A stretch of 39,909 bases of DNA from the NCBI GenBank assembly GCA_023145835.1, contig JAGLDH010000026.1, positions 1 through 39,909 on the forward strand, given 5' to 3'. Shown in pieces: positions 1 to 8,982 of the stretch. The translations under genes were made by a program, and so were the position numbers. A model generated the notes under the pieces. It did not search any database, was not told the DNA's origin, and saw only the letters and a list, made by a program, of their open reading frames with translations. Source of the DNA: Methylococcales bacterium. Lineage in GTDB: Bacteria > Pseudomonadota > Gammaproteobacteria > Methylococcales > Methylomonadaceae. Position 1 is the first letter of the stretch, and every line of letters starts with the position of its first letter.

Positions 1-2
1 AG

Positions 3-218
3 ATTCCTATAAAAAAGAAAAAGGGACTGTGTTTAACAGAGGCAGACAAAGCCCATAATAAATCACTATCAAAGCGGCATATTTTCATTGAAAATGTGAA
101 CGGGCGTTGCAAAATATTTAGAATTATCAAAGATGTTTATCGCGGAAAACATAAAAACTATTCTTTAACTTGGCATTTGGTTTCTGCTCTTGTTAACCTT
201 AGGTATTCACCTATTTAG
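3..218 (+). CDS. IS5-type transposase, C-terminal end (5' end outside window)
   Basis: An open frame runs in from the left edge and stops with TAG at 216-218, giving 71 residues. It contains KSLSKRHIFIENVNGRCKIF, which matches the end of the DDE catalytic domain of IS5-superfamily transposases, where the glutamate in a segment like IEHVNRRxKxF is the last catalytic acid. The closing part (TWHLVSALVNLRYSP) matches the usual final helix. The start lies outside the window, so I cannot say whether the element is intact. It shows an insertion sequence immediately left of the large secreted-protein gene. The family call rests on motif recall, not on a search. Confidence 0.65.
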   Translation: MPIKKKKGLCLTEADKAHNKSLSKRHIFIENVNGRCKIFRIIKDVYRGKHKNYSLTWHLVSALVNLRYSPI

Positions 219-453
219 GAAAGATGTCTACTATTCTTTTAGCAGTAATTAAACCCTTTACATCAAATATTAAGTCATTATTTCTATGTATCTTATCGTT
301 ACAGCATATTCATACATTTTCCAAAAACAAACTTCTGACTGTTGCTCCTTATTAAGCACATAAAGCATCTTGTTTTAAGAGCTTTTGATTATAACTAACC
401 TTAGTTACTTTTCAATCCATTAAATTAAATACTTTTTCTAACTCAATTTTATA
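219..453. other. Intergenic stretch, no gene seen
   Basis: This AT-rich DNA lies between the transposase stop and the hairpin at 454-501. I see no convincing reading frame, RNA gene or long repeat. The right inverted repeat of the transposase element should lie just after position 218, but its partner is outside the window, so I could not identify it. Confidence 0.4.
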
Positions 454-501
454 ATAAGTACCCAAGTAAAATTAGTTTGACAATTTTGCTTGGGTACTTA
501 T
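454..501 (-). terminator. Long hairpin just after the large secreted-protein gene
   Basis: Two 20-nt arms at 454-473 and 482-501 are complementary at every position except one G-T pair, with an 8-nt loop. The core is AAGTACCCAAG / CTTGGGTACTT. It sits 9 bp beyond the stop codon of the - strand gene at 511, where a transcription terminator is expected. The trailing strand is AT-rich (TATTATAAAATT) and not a clean U run, so termination is likely but not certain. It could also be the remnant of a mobile palindrome. Confidence 0.6.
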
Positions 502-510
502 AAGGCAAAA

Positions 511-3500
511 CTAAATTGGCTTTATCGTAACAGACAAAACTGGAGCTTGGCCTGAATTTGCCGTCAAAAACTCCCAATAGTGATAACTACTCACATCTGC
601 CACATCGGGGTTCAAACGAATAAATACGTAGTCGCCTCCCTTTGCTCCTGATTGATATTGAGCATTAATATAGCTGACAAGATTTGTTTGGCCTGTTGTA
701 TCAGCTGATTGCAAACCATCTAGACTTGTTTGAGTGACAAAATCATCTTGTAAGGGGGTTGCATCAGTCAAATCAGCGCCATAAGCACCTTGATAATAGT
801 CAACAGCCAAAACGGTAGGATTGTCTCTAAAACCTAGGCCATAAAGATCAACATTTCCCTCTGGACTATTTGCTATCTTCAGTAAATTCACATCCAATGT
901 AGCCGTATTTATTTTCTCATTCGTTCCTAATTCAGGAAGTTTATACACCAAAATTAATGCTGCATCCTGTGAAGATAATGCTCCACCTACACGAGATGAA
1001 GACTGACCTATCCAATTTTTCCCACCTTCACTATAGACTTCTTGATCACTAATCTCACCTGAAAGTGTATGTACCTGTTCAGAAATTGCTATTACTGTGA
1101 TAATCACATCATTCGTCGCTATTTTTCCACTATTATCAGTCACTTCTAATGTAATCTGATGAACACCCAATGATAATACTACGTTCGCCTGAACACCCGT
1201 CGCAATTACGACACCGTCTTCAATCCATTTATACGTTGTAATTATTCCATTGATATGACTTGACCCTGAGCCATCTAAGGTAATAGTTTCAACACCATTG
1301 TTATCGGCATCAATTACTGTCTGTGGCACACCTGCAAAGGCTTGGGGTATATTTGAATCAATAAACAACGCTATAATAATAGTTACCTCATCCGTTGCTT
1401 TTTTTCCACTGTTATCAGTCACTTCTAAGGTAATTTTATTTATCCCTAGCGGTTGGACTATAGTCGCTTGTACACCAGTCGCTAATAACGTACCTTCATT
1501 GTCAAACCACTTATATGCTGTAATCGTGCCATCACTATCACTTGACCCTGATCCATCTAAGGTGACAGTTTCGAAACCATTATCATTTGCATCAAGTATT
1601 GTCTGATTAGTACCCGCTTCAGCTTGAGGTTGGGTGGAATCGACATTACCTTTTGTAACTGTTAAAACTGGAACTTGATTCGAATTTGCAGTAGAAAACT
1701 CCCAATACTGGTAACTACTCACATCTGCCACATCGGGGTTCAAACGAATAAATACGTAGTCGCCTCCCTTTGCTCCTGATTGGTATTGAGCATTAATGTA
1801 GCTGACAAGATTTATTTGGCCTGTTGTATCAGCTGATTGCAAACCATCTAGACTTGTTTGAGTAACAAAATTATCTTGCAAAGGAGTTGCATCTGTCAAA
1901 TCAGTACCATAAGCCCCCTGATAATAATCTGAAGCTAAAACGGTCGGGCTGTTTCTATACCCTAGGCCGTAAAGATCAACGTTTCCTTCTGGACTATTCG
2001 CTATCGTCAATAAATCAACATCTAATGTGGCAGCAGTAATTTGCTCATTCGCCTCTAATTCAGGAAGCTTAAATACCAAAACAAATGCAGCATCCTGCGA
2101 AGATATAGCCCCTCCCACACGTGCAGAAGACTGTCCTACCCATTTTTTAGTACCTCCACTATATACTTCTTGATCACTGATCTCACCCAACAATGTATTT
2201 ACCTGATCAGAGTTTGTTTTTATCGTGATAATCACATCATCTGTTGCTGTGTTTCCACTATTATCAGTCACTTCTAACGTAATCTGATGGACTCCTACGG
2301 GCAAGACTTCATTTACTTGCACGCCTGTCGCCAATAATACTCCCGCTTTAAACCATTTATACGTTGTAATCGTCCCATCACTATCACTTGACCCCGATCC
2401 ATTTAAGTTGATAGTTTCAACACCATCATTATCTGCATCAACTATGGTCTGATCTGCTCCCGCTTTAGCTTGAGGTAAAGTTGAATTAACGCCTTGATTT
2501 ATTGTAATAGTCACCTCATCCGTAGCTTTATTTCCACTATTATCAGTCACTTCTAACGTAATCTGATGGACTCCTACGGGTAAGACTTCATTTACTTGCA
2601 CGCCTGTCGCCAATAATACTCCCGCTTTAAACCATTTATACGTTGTAATCGTCCCGTCACTATCACTTGATCCCGATCCATTTAAGCTAATAGTTTCGAC
2701 ACCATCATTATCTGTATCAACTATTGTTTGATCTGCACCTGCTTTGGCTTGGGGTAAGGTTGAATCAATATGCCCAGCTGTCACTTTCAATACAGGAGCC
2801 TGATTCGAATTTGCTGTAGCAAATTCCCAATATCGATAGCTACTGACATCAGCCACATCTGGATTCAAGCGAATAAACAAGTAGTCGCCTCCCTTCGCTC
2901 CTGATTGATATTGAGCATTAATATAACTAATAAGATTTGTTTGACCTATTGTATCAATTGATTGCAACCCAACAAGGCTCGTTTGAGTAACAAAATCATC
3001 TTGTAAAGGAGTTGCATCTGTCAGATCAGTTCCATAAGCACCTTGATAATAATCTGAAGCCAAAACAGTAGGGTTTGTTCTAAACCCAAGACCGTAAAGA
3101 TCAACACCACCCTCTGGGGTACTAGCTATCGATAGTAAGTTAACATCTAATGAAGCGGCAGTAATTTGTTCGTTCGCTCCTAATTCAGGAAGCTTAAATA
3201 CCAAAACAAATGCAGCGTCCTGTGAAGACAAAGCCCCTCCTACACGAGCAGAAGGTTGACCTACCCATTTTTTGTTACCATTACTATAAACTTCTTGGTC
3301 GCTGCCTTCACCTAACAGACTATGTATCTGCTCTAATGCATTGATAGTAATAGTCACTTCGTCAGTTGCAGTTTTTCCATTGTTATCTGTCACTTCTAAC
3401 GTAATCTGATGTATTCCTACGTCTAAGTCGATATTTGCTTGCACGCCTGTCGCCAATAAATTACCTGCCTTAAACCATTTATAAGCTGTAATTGTCCCGC

Positions 3501-3880
3501 CTGTGGCAATAGATTCTGAACCATTTAATATGACAGTTTCGAAACCATCATTATTTATATCTACTATTATTTGATCAATACCCGCTTTAGCTTCCAACGG
3601 CTTATTCACATTAATTGTTACTGTATCTGTTGCAGCTGCTCCGATATCATCAATCACTTTCAAAGTAATTAAATGCGACCCAAGTAACAGATTTACTTGA
3701 GGCGAAATACCATTAGCAATAACAACTCCATTTTCTAGCCATATATATTCTACAATTTCTCCATCAGGATCAACTGATTGAGTTCCATCTAGCACAACCA
3801 CTTCACTTCCATTAAGATCATTATCGATTACGTTTTGATCTAAACCTGCCAATGCAGATGGAGCAATATTTCCTTGGGGG
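511..3880 (-). repeat. Three tandem ~1.13 kb repeat modules inside the large gene
   Basis: The DNRLRE starts fall near 1077, 2207 and 3342, a period of about 1130-1135 bp, each preceded by two PKD units. DNA conservation between modules is uneven. The stretch 592-750 matches 1720-1878 (offset 1128) with about five differences, while other parts differ freely. This pattern fits gene conversion or recent unequal exchange between modules. Such a gene can gain or lose modules by recombination. Confidence 0.85.
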
Positions 3881-6429
3881 TTAAACTGTTTATTAATCTG
3901 CCCTGTTTTCACTCCATTTTCATCATATGCCTCAACAACATATTCAATGATATTGTTTTCTTGTAATATATTAATTCCGTTATCTAAAAAGTGATTCCCC
4001 TCTGTCACTGTTAGAGCCTCACCATTACCTAATCGAAACAATTTATAAGAAGACGTTAACGACCCACTTGGAAACCTCCAAGAAAGCAATAAGCCATGAT
4101 GGTTTGTCGTAATTTCATGTGGTATTGCACAAAAAACGTCTATCAAATCATTTTCATAAGCTCCAGCCGCTCCACGACAATTATTAAGCCTAATAATACC
4201 GTTCAAATCATAAGGTAAAACCTGCTCATTATTCATCAAATGATCCGCAGGCGAATTCACTTGAATACCATAATCGCCATTTCCGCTTTGATCACCTGTA
4301 TCAAAAGAAGCGTCATGAATAAATAAAGGGTCTATATTCCATTTTGAATTAAGACCAAAAAACTCATATTGAAAAGCGTCTGAAGTTGATCCCGTATGAC
4401 TCAAGTTTCCATAATGTCCACTTCCATATAGCACAGCCCAATTACCTACTCGTGCTGCATTCGGCCCCTCTACTGGATGAAGAAAAGTATCCGATTTAAT
4501 ATTAAATTCATTCATAATATTACCGACAACATTCATATTTTGTTGACGATAAGGTTGAGTCCCTACATCATTATAAAATATATTGCTCCTTTCTCCTGCT
4601 AAGGTGTTGTGCCACATCACAACATGATTTGTGGTCGTTAAACTATTATCCCCTGACACTTGAAGAAGTGGTGATGGTCCAACTCCAGAACGTTCTATTA
4701 CATTTTGAACCAAAGCAAAACCATGTTCTATATTTTGAGTAGAGGCAAAACTAATCGCAAAATTACTGAGATCAAGGAACTTATTGTAGGCAATAACTGT
4801 ATTATCAAATAAGGGTATATTCGAGTTATTTCCATCCAGAACTACTCTAGTATCTACAAACTGGTTACCCAATAAAACATAAGGCTGTAACCGACCTGAG
4901 CGGTTTATTTTATTGCTTCTTATTAATGAAGCAACCTGACTCGTCACACCAAACCCAAATATGGACTTAGCATTATTGATAATATTATTAGTAAAATAGA
5001 CATTTCCATAAAGAAAAAAACTCGGGCCAGTGTGATTTAACCCTTCTACCGTGCATTGATCAATCCACAAAACTGAATCTTCAATGCCTCTAAACATAAT
5101 TCCAGTAGCATTTGCTAAAGTTCGAGAAATGGTCAAATCCTGGATTTTAACAAAAGGAACTCGCAATATATTATTTGTGCCTGTAGAACTTAGTATGACT
5201 GATGCCTTATCAGCCTCTTCCGATTTAGTAATTGTTAAATAAGTATTTCCAGTAGTAAACTGACCGAATGAACTCCCTATCCAGTTATGAGTTCCATTAT
5301 TCAGATGTACAACTGACCCAGAAGGATCAGTTCTACCATAATTATCTTGGTTAAATGTAGCTATAGCCGAAATGGCTGCAGCAATCGTTTGAAAGGGGGC
5401 ATTTTTTGCTATTTCTCTTTGATCAGCCTCCGCGACTAAGCCGGTTGTATCATCACCATTTATATCAACATAAGCAACAGATTGACCATAAAGGTTGTCT
5501 TTATCGTTCAATAAATAAAGTGGCCCATAAAGCGGACTAGGTTTTTCCGTACCCAAATCACTATCTAAAATTGAGTCTTCATCTCCAACCCATGGGTAAG
5601 CTCTAAACCTTGCTTTTAGCTTTTCGCCCGAATTAAGAAACTCCGTTTCCATTGTCGCCGAATAAACTAAGACTTTATTGAGATCGTTTTTAGCACTAAT
5701 CGTTAAATTATTCACTAGTTTTGATGATGCCTGATTACCACTAGTATCTGTCAAATCAAACTCAACCAAAGCTACTGGCTGTTGATTTTTTACATAAGCA
5801 TGATAAAAAACAGCTTCCAAATCAACTGTTTCCTTTACTATTCCCCATCCAGGCAAAGCCCAGTTTCCAATGACTTTAGGGTAATCTAGATTAGATTCAT
5901 TGACTGCGGTAACCGTAGTTTCAAGTGCATCAAGACTAGATCCATCGGGACCGGTATCTTGATACCATCCGGAAGAAAAGCTAATAATAGGAGCTTGTCC
6001 ACTAGTACCGACTCCCCCCTGCTTATCATCATTATAAATAGGTTTGTTAAGTGCCAACTTAACAGTTAATCCAGTATTTGTATCTGTTTCTTCAAATTCA
6101 AGATCATTAGGATATATTTTCCTAACGGCTTTAGTAACAATTAATGATCTCTCAACGACGACAGGATTTCCATTAGAATCAAACCCCTCTGAAAACACCT
6201 TAACTTTTATCTTTGGTATCCCATTTGGATCTAGAAAATATCCCCCTTGCTTTTTAAAACCTTCAAGAGAAACCGTCATATTCCAACCCTCTTGGTCGAT
6301 AATGACAGACGTCACTTCACCCACAGCAGCTTCAGCATTTCTAACCCCAATTCCTGCTTGAGTAAAAACCATCAATACAATGAGTGAAAATGTTCGCCAA
6401 GTACTTGGCCTAAGAGTTATTATCCGCAT
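511..6429 (-). CDS. Large secreted beta-helix protein with three PKD-PKD-DNRLRE modules
   Basis: This is a 1972-residue protein with a signal peptide (about 1-34, ending NAEA). Residues ~340-760 look like a right-handed parallel beta-helix: short repeating strands with many Asn and Gly, of the kind found in carbohydrate-active or adhesive proteins. A fibronectin-III-like segment follows (~770-850). Then comes PKD-PKD-DNRLRE three times, with PKD domains near 853, 942, 1219, 1313, 1600 and 1692 and DNRLRE domains near 1030, 1408 and 1785. PKD domains show the LxGSxSxDxDGxI core and the ITLEVTDNSG end. DNRLRE domains start with SDQEVYS and include the KWVGQ segment. I see no LPXTG, PEP-CTERM or T9SS tail; the protein ends in a DNRLRE strand. 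It is probably a cell-surface or extracellular adhesin or polysaccharide-binding protein. No catalytic residues could be assigned and the export route is unknown. Confidence 0.85.
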   Translation of the reverse strand: MRIITLRPSTWRTFSLIVLMVFTQAGIGVRNAEAAVGEVTSVIIDQEGWNMTVSLEGFKKQGGYFLDPNGIPKIKVKVFSEGFDSNGNPVVVERSLIVTKAVRKIYPNDLEFEETDTNTGLTVKLALNKPIYNDDKQGGVGTSGQAPIISFSSGWYQDTGPDGSSLDALETTVTAVNESNLDYPKVIGNWALPGWGIVKETVDLEAVFYHAYVKNQQPVALVEFDLTDTSGNQASSKLVNNLTISAKNDLNKVLVYSATMETEFLNSGEKLKARFRAYPWVGDEDSILDSDLGTEKPSPLYGPLYLLNDKDNLYGQSVAYVDINGDDTTGLVAEADQREIAKNAPFQTIAAAISAIATFNQDNYGRTDPSGSVVHLNNGTHNWIGSSFGQFTTGNTYLTITKSEEADKASVILSSTGTNNILRVPFVKIQDLTISRTLANATGIMFRGIEDSVLWIDQCTVEGLNHTGPSFFLYGNVYFTNNIINNAKSIFGFGVTSQVASLIRSNKINRSGRLQPYVLLGNQFVDTRVVLDGNNSNIPLFDNTVIAYNKFLDLSNFAISFASTQNIEHGFALVQNVIERSGVGPSPLLQVSGDNSLTTTNHVVMWHNTLAGERSNIFYNDVGTQPYRQQNMNVVGNIMNEFNIKSDTFLHPVEGPNAARVGNWAVLYGSGHYGNLSHTGSTSDAFQYEFFGLNSKWNIDPLFIHDASFDTGDQSGNGDYGIQVNSPADHLMNNEQVLPYDLNGIIRLNNCRGAAGAYENDLIDVFCAIPHEITTNHHGLLLSWRFPSGSLTSSYKLFRLGNGEALTVTEGNHFLDNGINILQENNIIEYVVEAYDENGVKTGQINKQFNPQGNIAPSALAGLDQNVIDNDLNGSEVVVLDGTQSVDPDGEIVEYIWLENGVVIANGISPQVNLLLGSHLITLKVIDDIGAAATDTVTINVNKPLEAKAGIDQIIVDINNDGFETVILNGSESIATGGTITAYKWFKAGNLLATGVQANIDLDVGIHQITLEVTDNNGKTATDEVTITINALEQIHSLLGEGSDQEVYSNGNKKWVGQPSARVGGALSSQDAAFVLVFKLPELGANEQITAASLDVNLLSIASTPEGGVDLYGLGFRTNPTVLASDYYQGAYGTDLTDATPLQDDFVTQTSLVGLQSIDTIGQTNLISYINAQYQSGAKGGDYLFIRLNPDVADVSSYRYWEFATANSNQAPVLKVTAGHIDSTLPQAKAGADQTIVDTDNDGVETISLNGSGSSDSDGTITTYKWFKAGVLLATGVQVNEVLPVGVHQITLEVTDNSGNKATDEVTITINQGVNSTLPQAKAGADQTIVDADNDGVETINLNGSGSSDSDGTITTYKWFKAGVLLATGVQVNEVLPVGVHQITLEVTDNSGNTATDDVIITIKTNSDQVNTLLGEISDQEVYSGGTKKWVGQSSARVGGAISSQDAAFVLVFKLPELEANEQITAATLDVDLLTIANSPEGNVDLYGLGYRNSPTVLASDYYQGAYGTDLTDATPLQDNFVTQTSLDGLQSADTTGQINLVSYINAQYQSGAKGGDYVFIRLNPDVADVSSYQYWEFSTANSNQVPVLTVTKGNVDSTQPQAEAGTNQTILDANDNGFETVTLDGSGSSDSDGTITAYKWFDNEGTLLATGVQATIVQPLGINKITLEVTDNSGKKATDEVTIIIALFIDSNIPQAFAGVPQTVIDADNNGVETITLDGSGSSHINGIITTYKWIEDGVVIATGVQANVVLSLGVHQITLEVTDNSGKIATNDVIITVIAISEQVHTLSGEISDQEVYSEGGKNWIGQSSSRVGGALSSQDAALILVYKLPELGTNEKINTATLDVNLLKIANSPEGNVDLYGLGFRDNPTVLAVDYYQGAYGADLTDATPLQDDFVTQTSLDGLQSADTTGQTNLVSYINAQYQSGAKGGDYVFIRLNPDVADVSSYHYWEFLTANSGQAPVLSVTIKPI
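2252..2685 (-). repeat. Near-identical adjacent PKD units
   Basis: The 155-bp segments 2252-2406 and 2531-2685 (offset 279 bp) differ at three positions that I can count. They encode the cores of PKD units 3 and 4. The near identity, including synonymous sites, shows that one PKD unit was copied from the other recently. Confidence 0.85.
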
Positions 6430-6855
6430 AATATTATTCCCAAAGATATTATCAATGCTTGATTTCTAGTTAATAATTTAACAACAATATTTGAATATAT
6501 CATCATTAATCTTGTAAGCCTATTGGACTTAAAGGCAATAGACAAGGCAGTTTAAATGAAGAAAAATGACTATCATTCTGATTTAAAAAGTAATAAAAAA
6601 GATGATTCCTAAGATATATTTTTATATACGTTTGTGCTGTCGTCTTATTTAGAACGGATAACTTACTAGCTATTGAAGAGTTTATGGAGATCAAAAGTGA
6701 CCTAATTAGCAATCAAGAGTTATAAAGAGGTAGTAAAATCATATATTTAAAGCCTTTCCACACTAAAACCTTACCATTCCTTGACAAAAAAATAAAGCTT
6801 ATTTTTAAGAATATAAAAAATAGTTCAAACACAAAGAGTTACACTACCAAATACT

Positions 6856-7038
6856 CTTTAGGAGCCTCTGGTTAAGTCGATTAGAATTTAGAACAGAAAA
6901 AATGGTCACTATTTCCCACGAAGCGAGACGTCATAGACCCTGATGAGTAAAGGGTACAGAGATTTATTCTATTTGAAGATTTTGGATAAATCATGAATAT
7001 AAGCATTATTTGAATATATATAGGGGTAGGCTCCAATT
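6856..7038 (-). mobile_element. MITE-like element, copy A
   Basis: Terminal inverted repeats are GGAGCCT (6861-6867) and AGGCTCC (7028-7034), within a longer left end CTTTAGGAGCCTCTGG. Read on the - strand, its right part lines up over about 75 bp with 17370-17445: both contain CTTCGTG, AAATAG, TTTTTTCTGT, CTAAATTC and CAGAGG in the same order and spacing. Compared with that copy it has roughly 25 extra bases in the middle. It encodes nothing. Exact ends are approximate. Confidence 0.6.
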
Positions 7039-7156
7039 TTAGAAAACCTTCAAATTATTGTTTTCTCTGAATTCCACAGCGGCCAAAGTTTTCAGAGTTT
7101 CCGTTCAGACACTAGGTACATAAAATAAACTTCTCCGGTATCATGCTGTCTTACAG

Positions 7157-7184
7157 TTGACGTGCAAATATTATCTAATATAGA
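7157..7184 (+). promoter_or_regulatory. Candidate sigma-70 promoter of the copper operon
   Basis: TTGACG at 7157-7162 and TATAGA at 7179-7184 are separated by 16 bp, giving a leader of about 110 nt before the start at 7302. I found no good match to a CopR box here, so control of the operon by its own regulator is not shown by the sequence. Confidence 0.4.
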
Positions 7185-7301
7185 CTGCTGCATTCTGCAA
7201 CAAAGTTGAATTTTAATCGATGTAAAAGCTTCTACTATGGTAAAACCACCTGCTTTTAAGACATTAAGCACTTAAGAATAACTAAAACAATAAATATTGA
7301 A

Positions 7302-8561
7302 ATGGCTATTTCACTTACTCAACACAAAAATAAAACACTACCCTCAGGAATAGTAATATCCAGCATACTTCCTTTTTTTATAGTACTTTTCTTATCATCA
7401 TGCTCTCAAATAAAACATGCAAAAACGATTCAAAACTTTGCTGACACAGGTTTGCAAACAATTCATACTTTAGATGTTTTTGCAGAAAACAATTCTATTC
7501 ACGCCTTATTTTCAGGCACTGATAAAAAATCTCAACACATTGTTTTGCAATACATCAATTCATTAGATGCAGGAAAGTCATGGTCAAAACCAGTGACAGT
7601 TAATCAAAATATTGCACCTGTTAAGAAGTCAAAAAGAGGAAATGATTTTCAAGTTGCTGCTAAAGGCAATAAAGTAATGGCTATTTGGCAAACAAAAGGA
7701 GGGGAACCATGGACAGGCAAGATTTCAGCGGCTCTATCATTAGACAAAGGAAAAACTTGGAACAAAATTCCTAGTCCTCTCAGTGATAAATACTCAAAAA
7801 TTGATCAAGGATATTTTGATATAACAGCTGATCAACAAGGTAATTTTCATCTCACTTGGTTAGATGATCGCGAAGAAGCTGGAGATACTCAAGGATTACA
7901 TTATGCTAGTTTTCAAACCACAACAGAAAATACCCCATGGATATATCATAATAGTTTAGAAGCAACTGCCTGCACATGTTGTTGGAGTAATATCACGGCT
8001 GATTCAAAAGGCAATATCCATGTACTTTACCGTGATGATAGCCCTCGTGATATGATGCTGAGTTCTTCGTTTGATACAGGTAAATCATGGAAAAAACTTG
8101 GCGCTGTCTGGCCTTTTAAATGGGAGTTTGTGGGTTGTCCTCACCAGGGAGGAGGGATTTCTACCACTCAACTTGAAGATAAAACTGTTTTGCATAGTGT
8201 TATTTGGAATGGTAACGAAAGCAATAGAGGATTGTATTACCACCAATCAAAACTACCCACAAAAAATATCGCACCAATCATGTTGGGTGATAAAACCAGT
8301 GCCTCAGGTGATATTGCTGTTATAAATGACAATCATATAGGCATTGTTTATACCACTGGGATTGCCGAAAATAAAAAGGTAATGGCAAAACTTTCCGAAG
8401 ATGGAGGACAGTCTTGGCTAAAAGAACATCGCTTAACCGCAGATGGAGCCGAACCGTCTCATCCAAGAATAATAGGCACACCAGATGGATTTCGATTTTT
8501 CTGGACAGAATGGCAAGAAAATGGAGATGCCGTTGCTGTAATGTCTGAGTTAAAAAATTAA
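7302..8561 (+). CDS. BNR-repeat (sialidase-like fold) lipoprotein with Cys cluster
   Basis: This 419-residue protein has an N-terminal membrane segment ending in the lipobox LSSC (Cys34), so it is probably a lipoprotein. The rest is a beta-propeller of sialidase type: Asp-boxes of form SxDxGxSW occur at about 87-94, 146-153 and 256-263, with a fourth near 367. The catalytic Arg triad and Tyr/Glu of true sialidases are not evident. Instead there is a CTCCW segment (Cys224, 226, 227) and a CPH segment (Cys279, His281), which could bind a soft metal such as copper. It is the first gene of a six-gene operon and ends 18 bp before copC. A periplasmic copper-binding role is inferred from these residues and the context. 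The fold call is firm; the function is not. Confidence 0.75.
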   Translation: MAISLTQHKNKTLPSGIVISSILPFFIVLFLSSCSQIKHAKTIQNFADTGLQTIHTLDVFAENNSIHALFSGTDKKSQHIVLQYINSLDAGKSWSKPVTVNQNIAPVKKSKRGNDFQVAAKGNKVMAIWQTKGGEPWTGKISAALSLDKGKTWNKIPSPLSDKYSKIDQGYFDITADQQGNFHLTWLDDREEAGDTQGLHYASFQTTTENTPWIYHNSLEATACTCCWSNITADSKGNIHVLYRDDSPRDMMLSSSFDTGKSWKKLGAVWPFKWEFVGCPHQGGGISTTQLEDKTVLHSVIWNGNESNRGLYYHQSKLPTKNIAPIMLGDKTSASGDIAVINDNHIGIVYTTGIAENKKVMAKLSEDGGQSWLKEHRLTADGAEPSHPRIIGTPDGFRFFWTEWQENGDAVAVMSELKN

Positions 8562-8579
8562 AAAATATTTATTAAGATT

Positions 8580-8939
8580 ATGAAAAAAGTATTAGTTTTG
8601 TTATTGACTGTAGGAATAACATGGAGCCAATGGGTCTCCGCCCATGCCATTATGGTTAGGTCAACACCTACTAAAGAAGAATCAACCAACATAATACCTA
8701 GCAAAGTGGACGTATGGTTTGATGCTGGTGTTGGCCCTAAATATACATCTCTAGCCGTAGTTAACAGCAAAGGAGAGCGTGTTGACAATGGAGATGGCGA
8801 GTTAGAAATGATGGATAAATCACACCTTAGTGCAACTCTTAAACCAATAACACCGGGACGATATGGTGTTAGATATCGGGTTCAATCAGAAGATGGACAC
8901 ATTGTTACAGGGAAATTCTTTTTCGAAATCACAAAATAA
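8580..8939 (+). CDS. copC: CopC-family periplasmic copper-binding protein
   Basis: The protein has 119 residues. A signal peptide ends at SA before His22, so the mature protein begins HAIMVRSTP. This is the hallmark of CopC, whose N-terminal histidine is a Cu(II) ligand. The other Cu(II) ligands of the family, Asp and His in a DxH motif, are at Asp105 and His107 (EDGHIVTG). The Met-rich Cu(I) loop of two-site CopC proteins is absent, so this is a single Cu(II)-site type. It carries copper in the periplasm. The usual partner CopD is not in the window; the next gene encodes a protein with one C-terminal membrane helix instead. Confidence 0.9.
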   Translation: MKKVLVLLLTVGITWSQWVSAHAIMVRSTPTKEESTNIIPSKVDVWFDAGVGPKYTSLAVVNSKGERVDNGDGELEMMDKSHLSATLKPITPGRYGVRYRVQSEDGHIVTGKFFFEITK

Positions 8940-8982
8940 ACGCACTTTTAATTATATTTATAACCCACAGGCAGGGGACGTC

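Larger units (their letters stand above)
6430..7301. other. Intergenic stretch upstream of the copper operon
   Basis: The 872 bp between two divergent genes hold a MITE-like element (6856-7038) and a candidate promoter for the operon (7157-7184). A frame of 68 codons at 6506-6712 on the - strand has no ribosome binding site and no recognisable domain, so I do not call it. I see no RNA gene. Confidence 0.5.

Noticed and set aside
1298-1606. Open frames on the + strand within the giant gene (also 6044-6361)
   Set aside because: They are antisense shadows of the repeat modules and recur because the coding strand repeats.
511-3880. CRISPR-like repetition
   Set aside because: The repeats are in-frame protein modules of 0.28 and 1.13 kb, not short direct repeats with spacers. 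No CRISPR array is seen in the window.
6506-6712. A 68-codon frame on the - strand that faintly resembles a helix-turn-helix
   Set aside because: No ribosome binding site, low-complexity AT-rich coding, and no clear match to LuxR-type motifs.
7060-7301. Possible CopR box upstream of the copper operon
   Set aside because: TGACG followed by TGCAA and ATATT does not match the TGACA-N5-GTAAT pattern well enough.
8863-8982. Upstream extension of the 207-residue protein into copC
   Set aside because: The ATG at 8983 has a ribosome binding site and a proper signal peptide; the extension does not.
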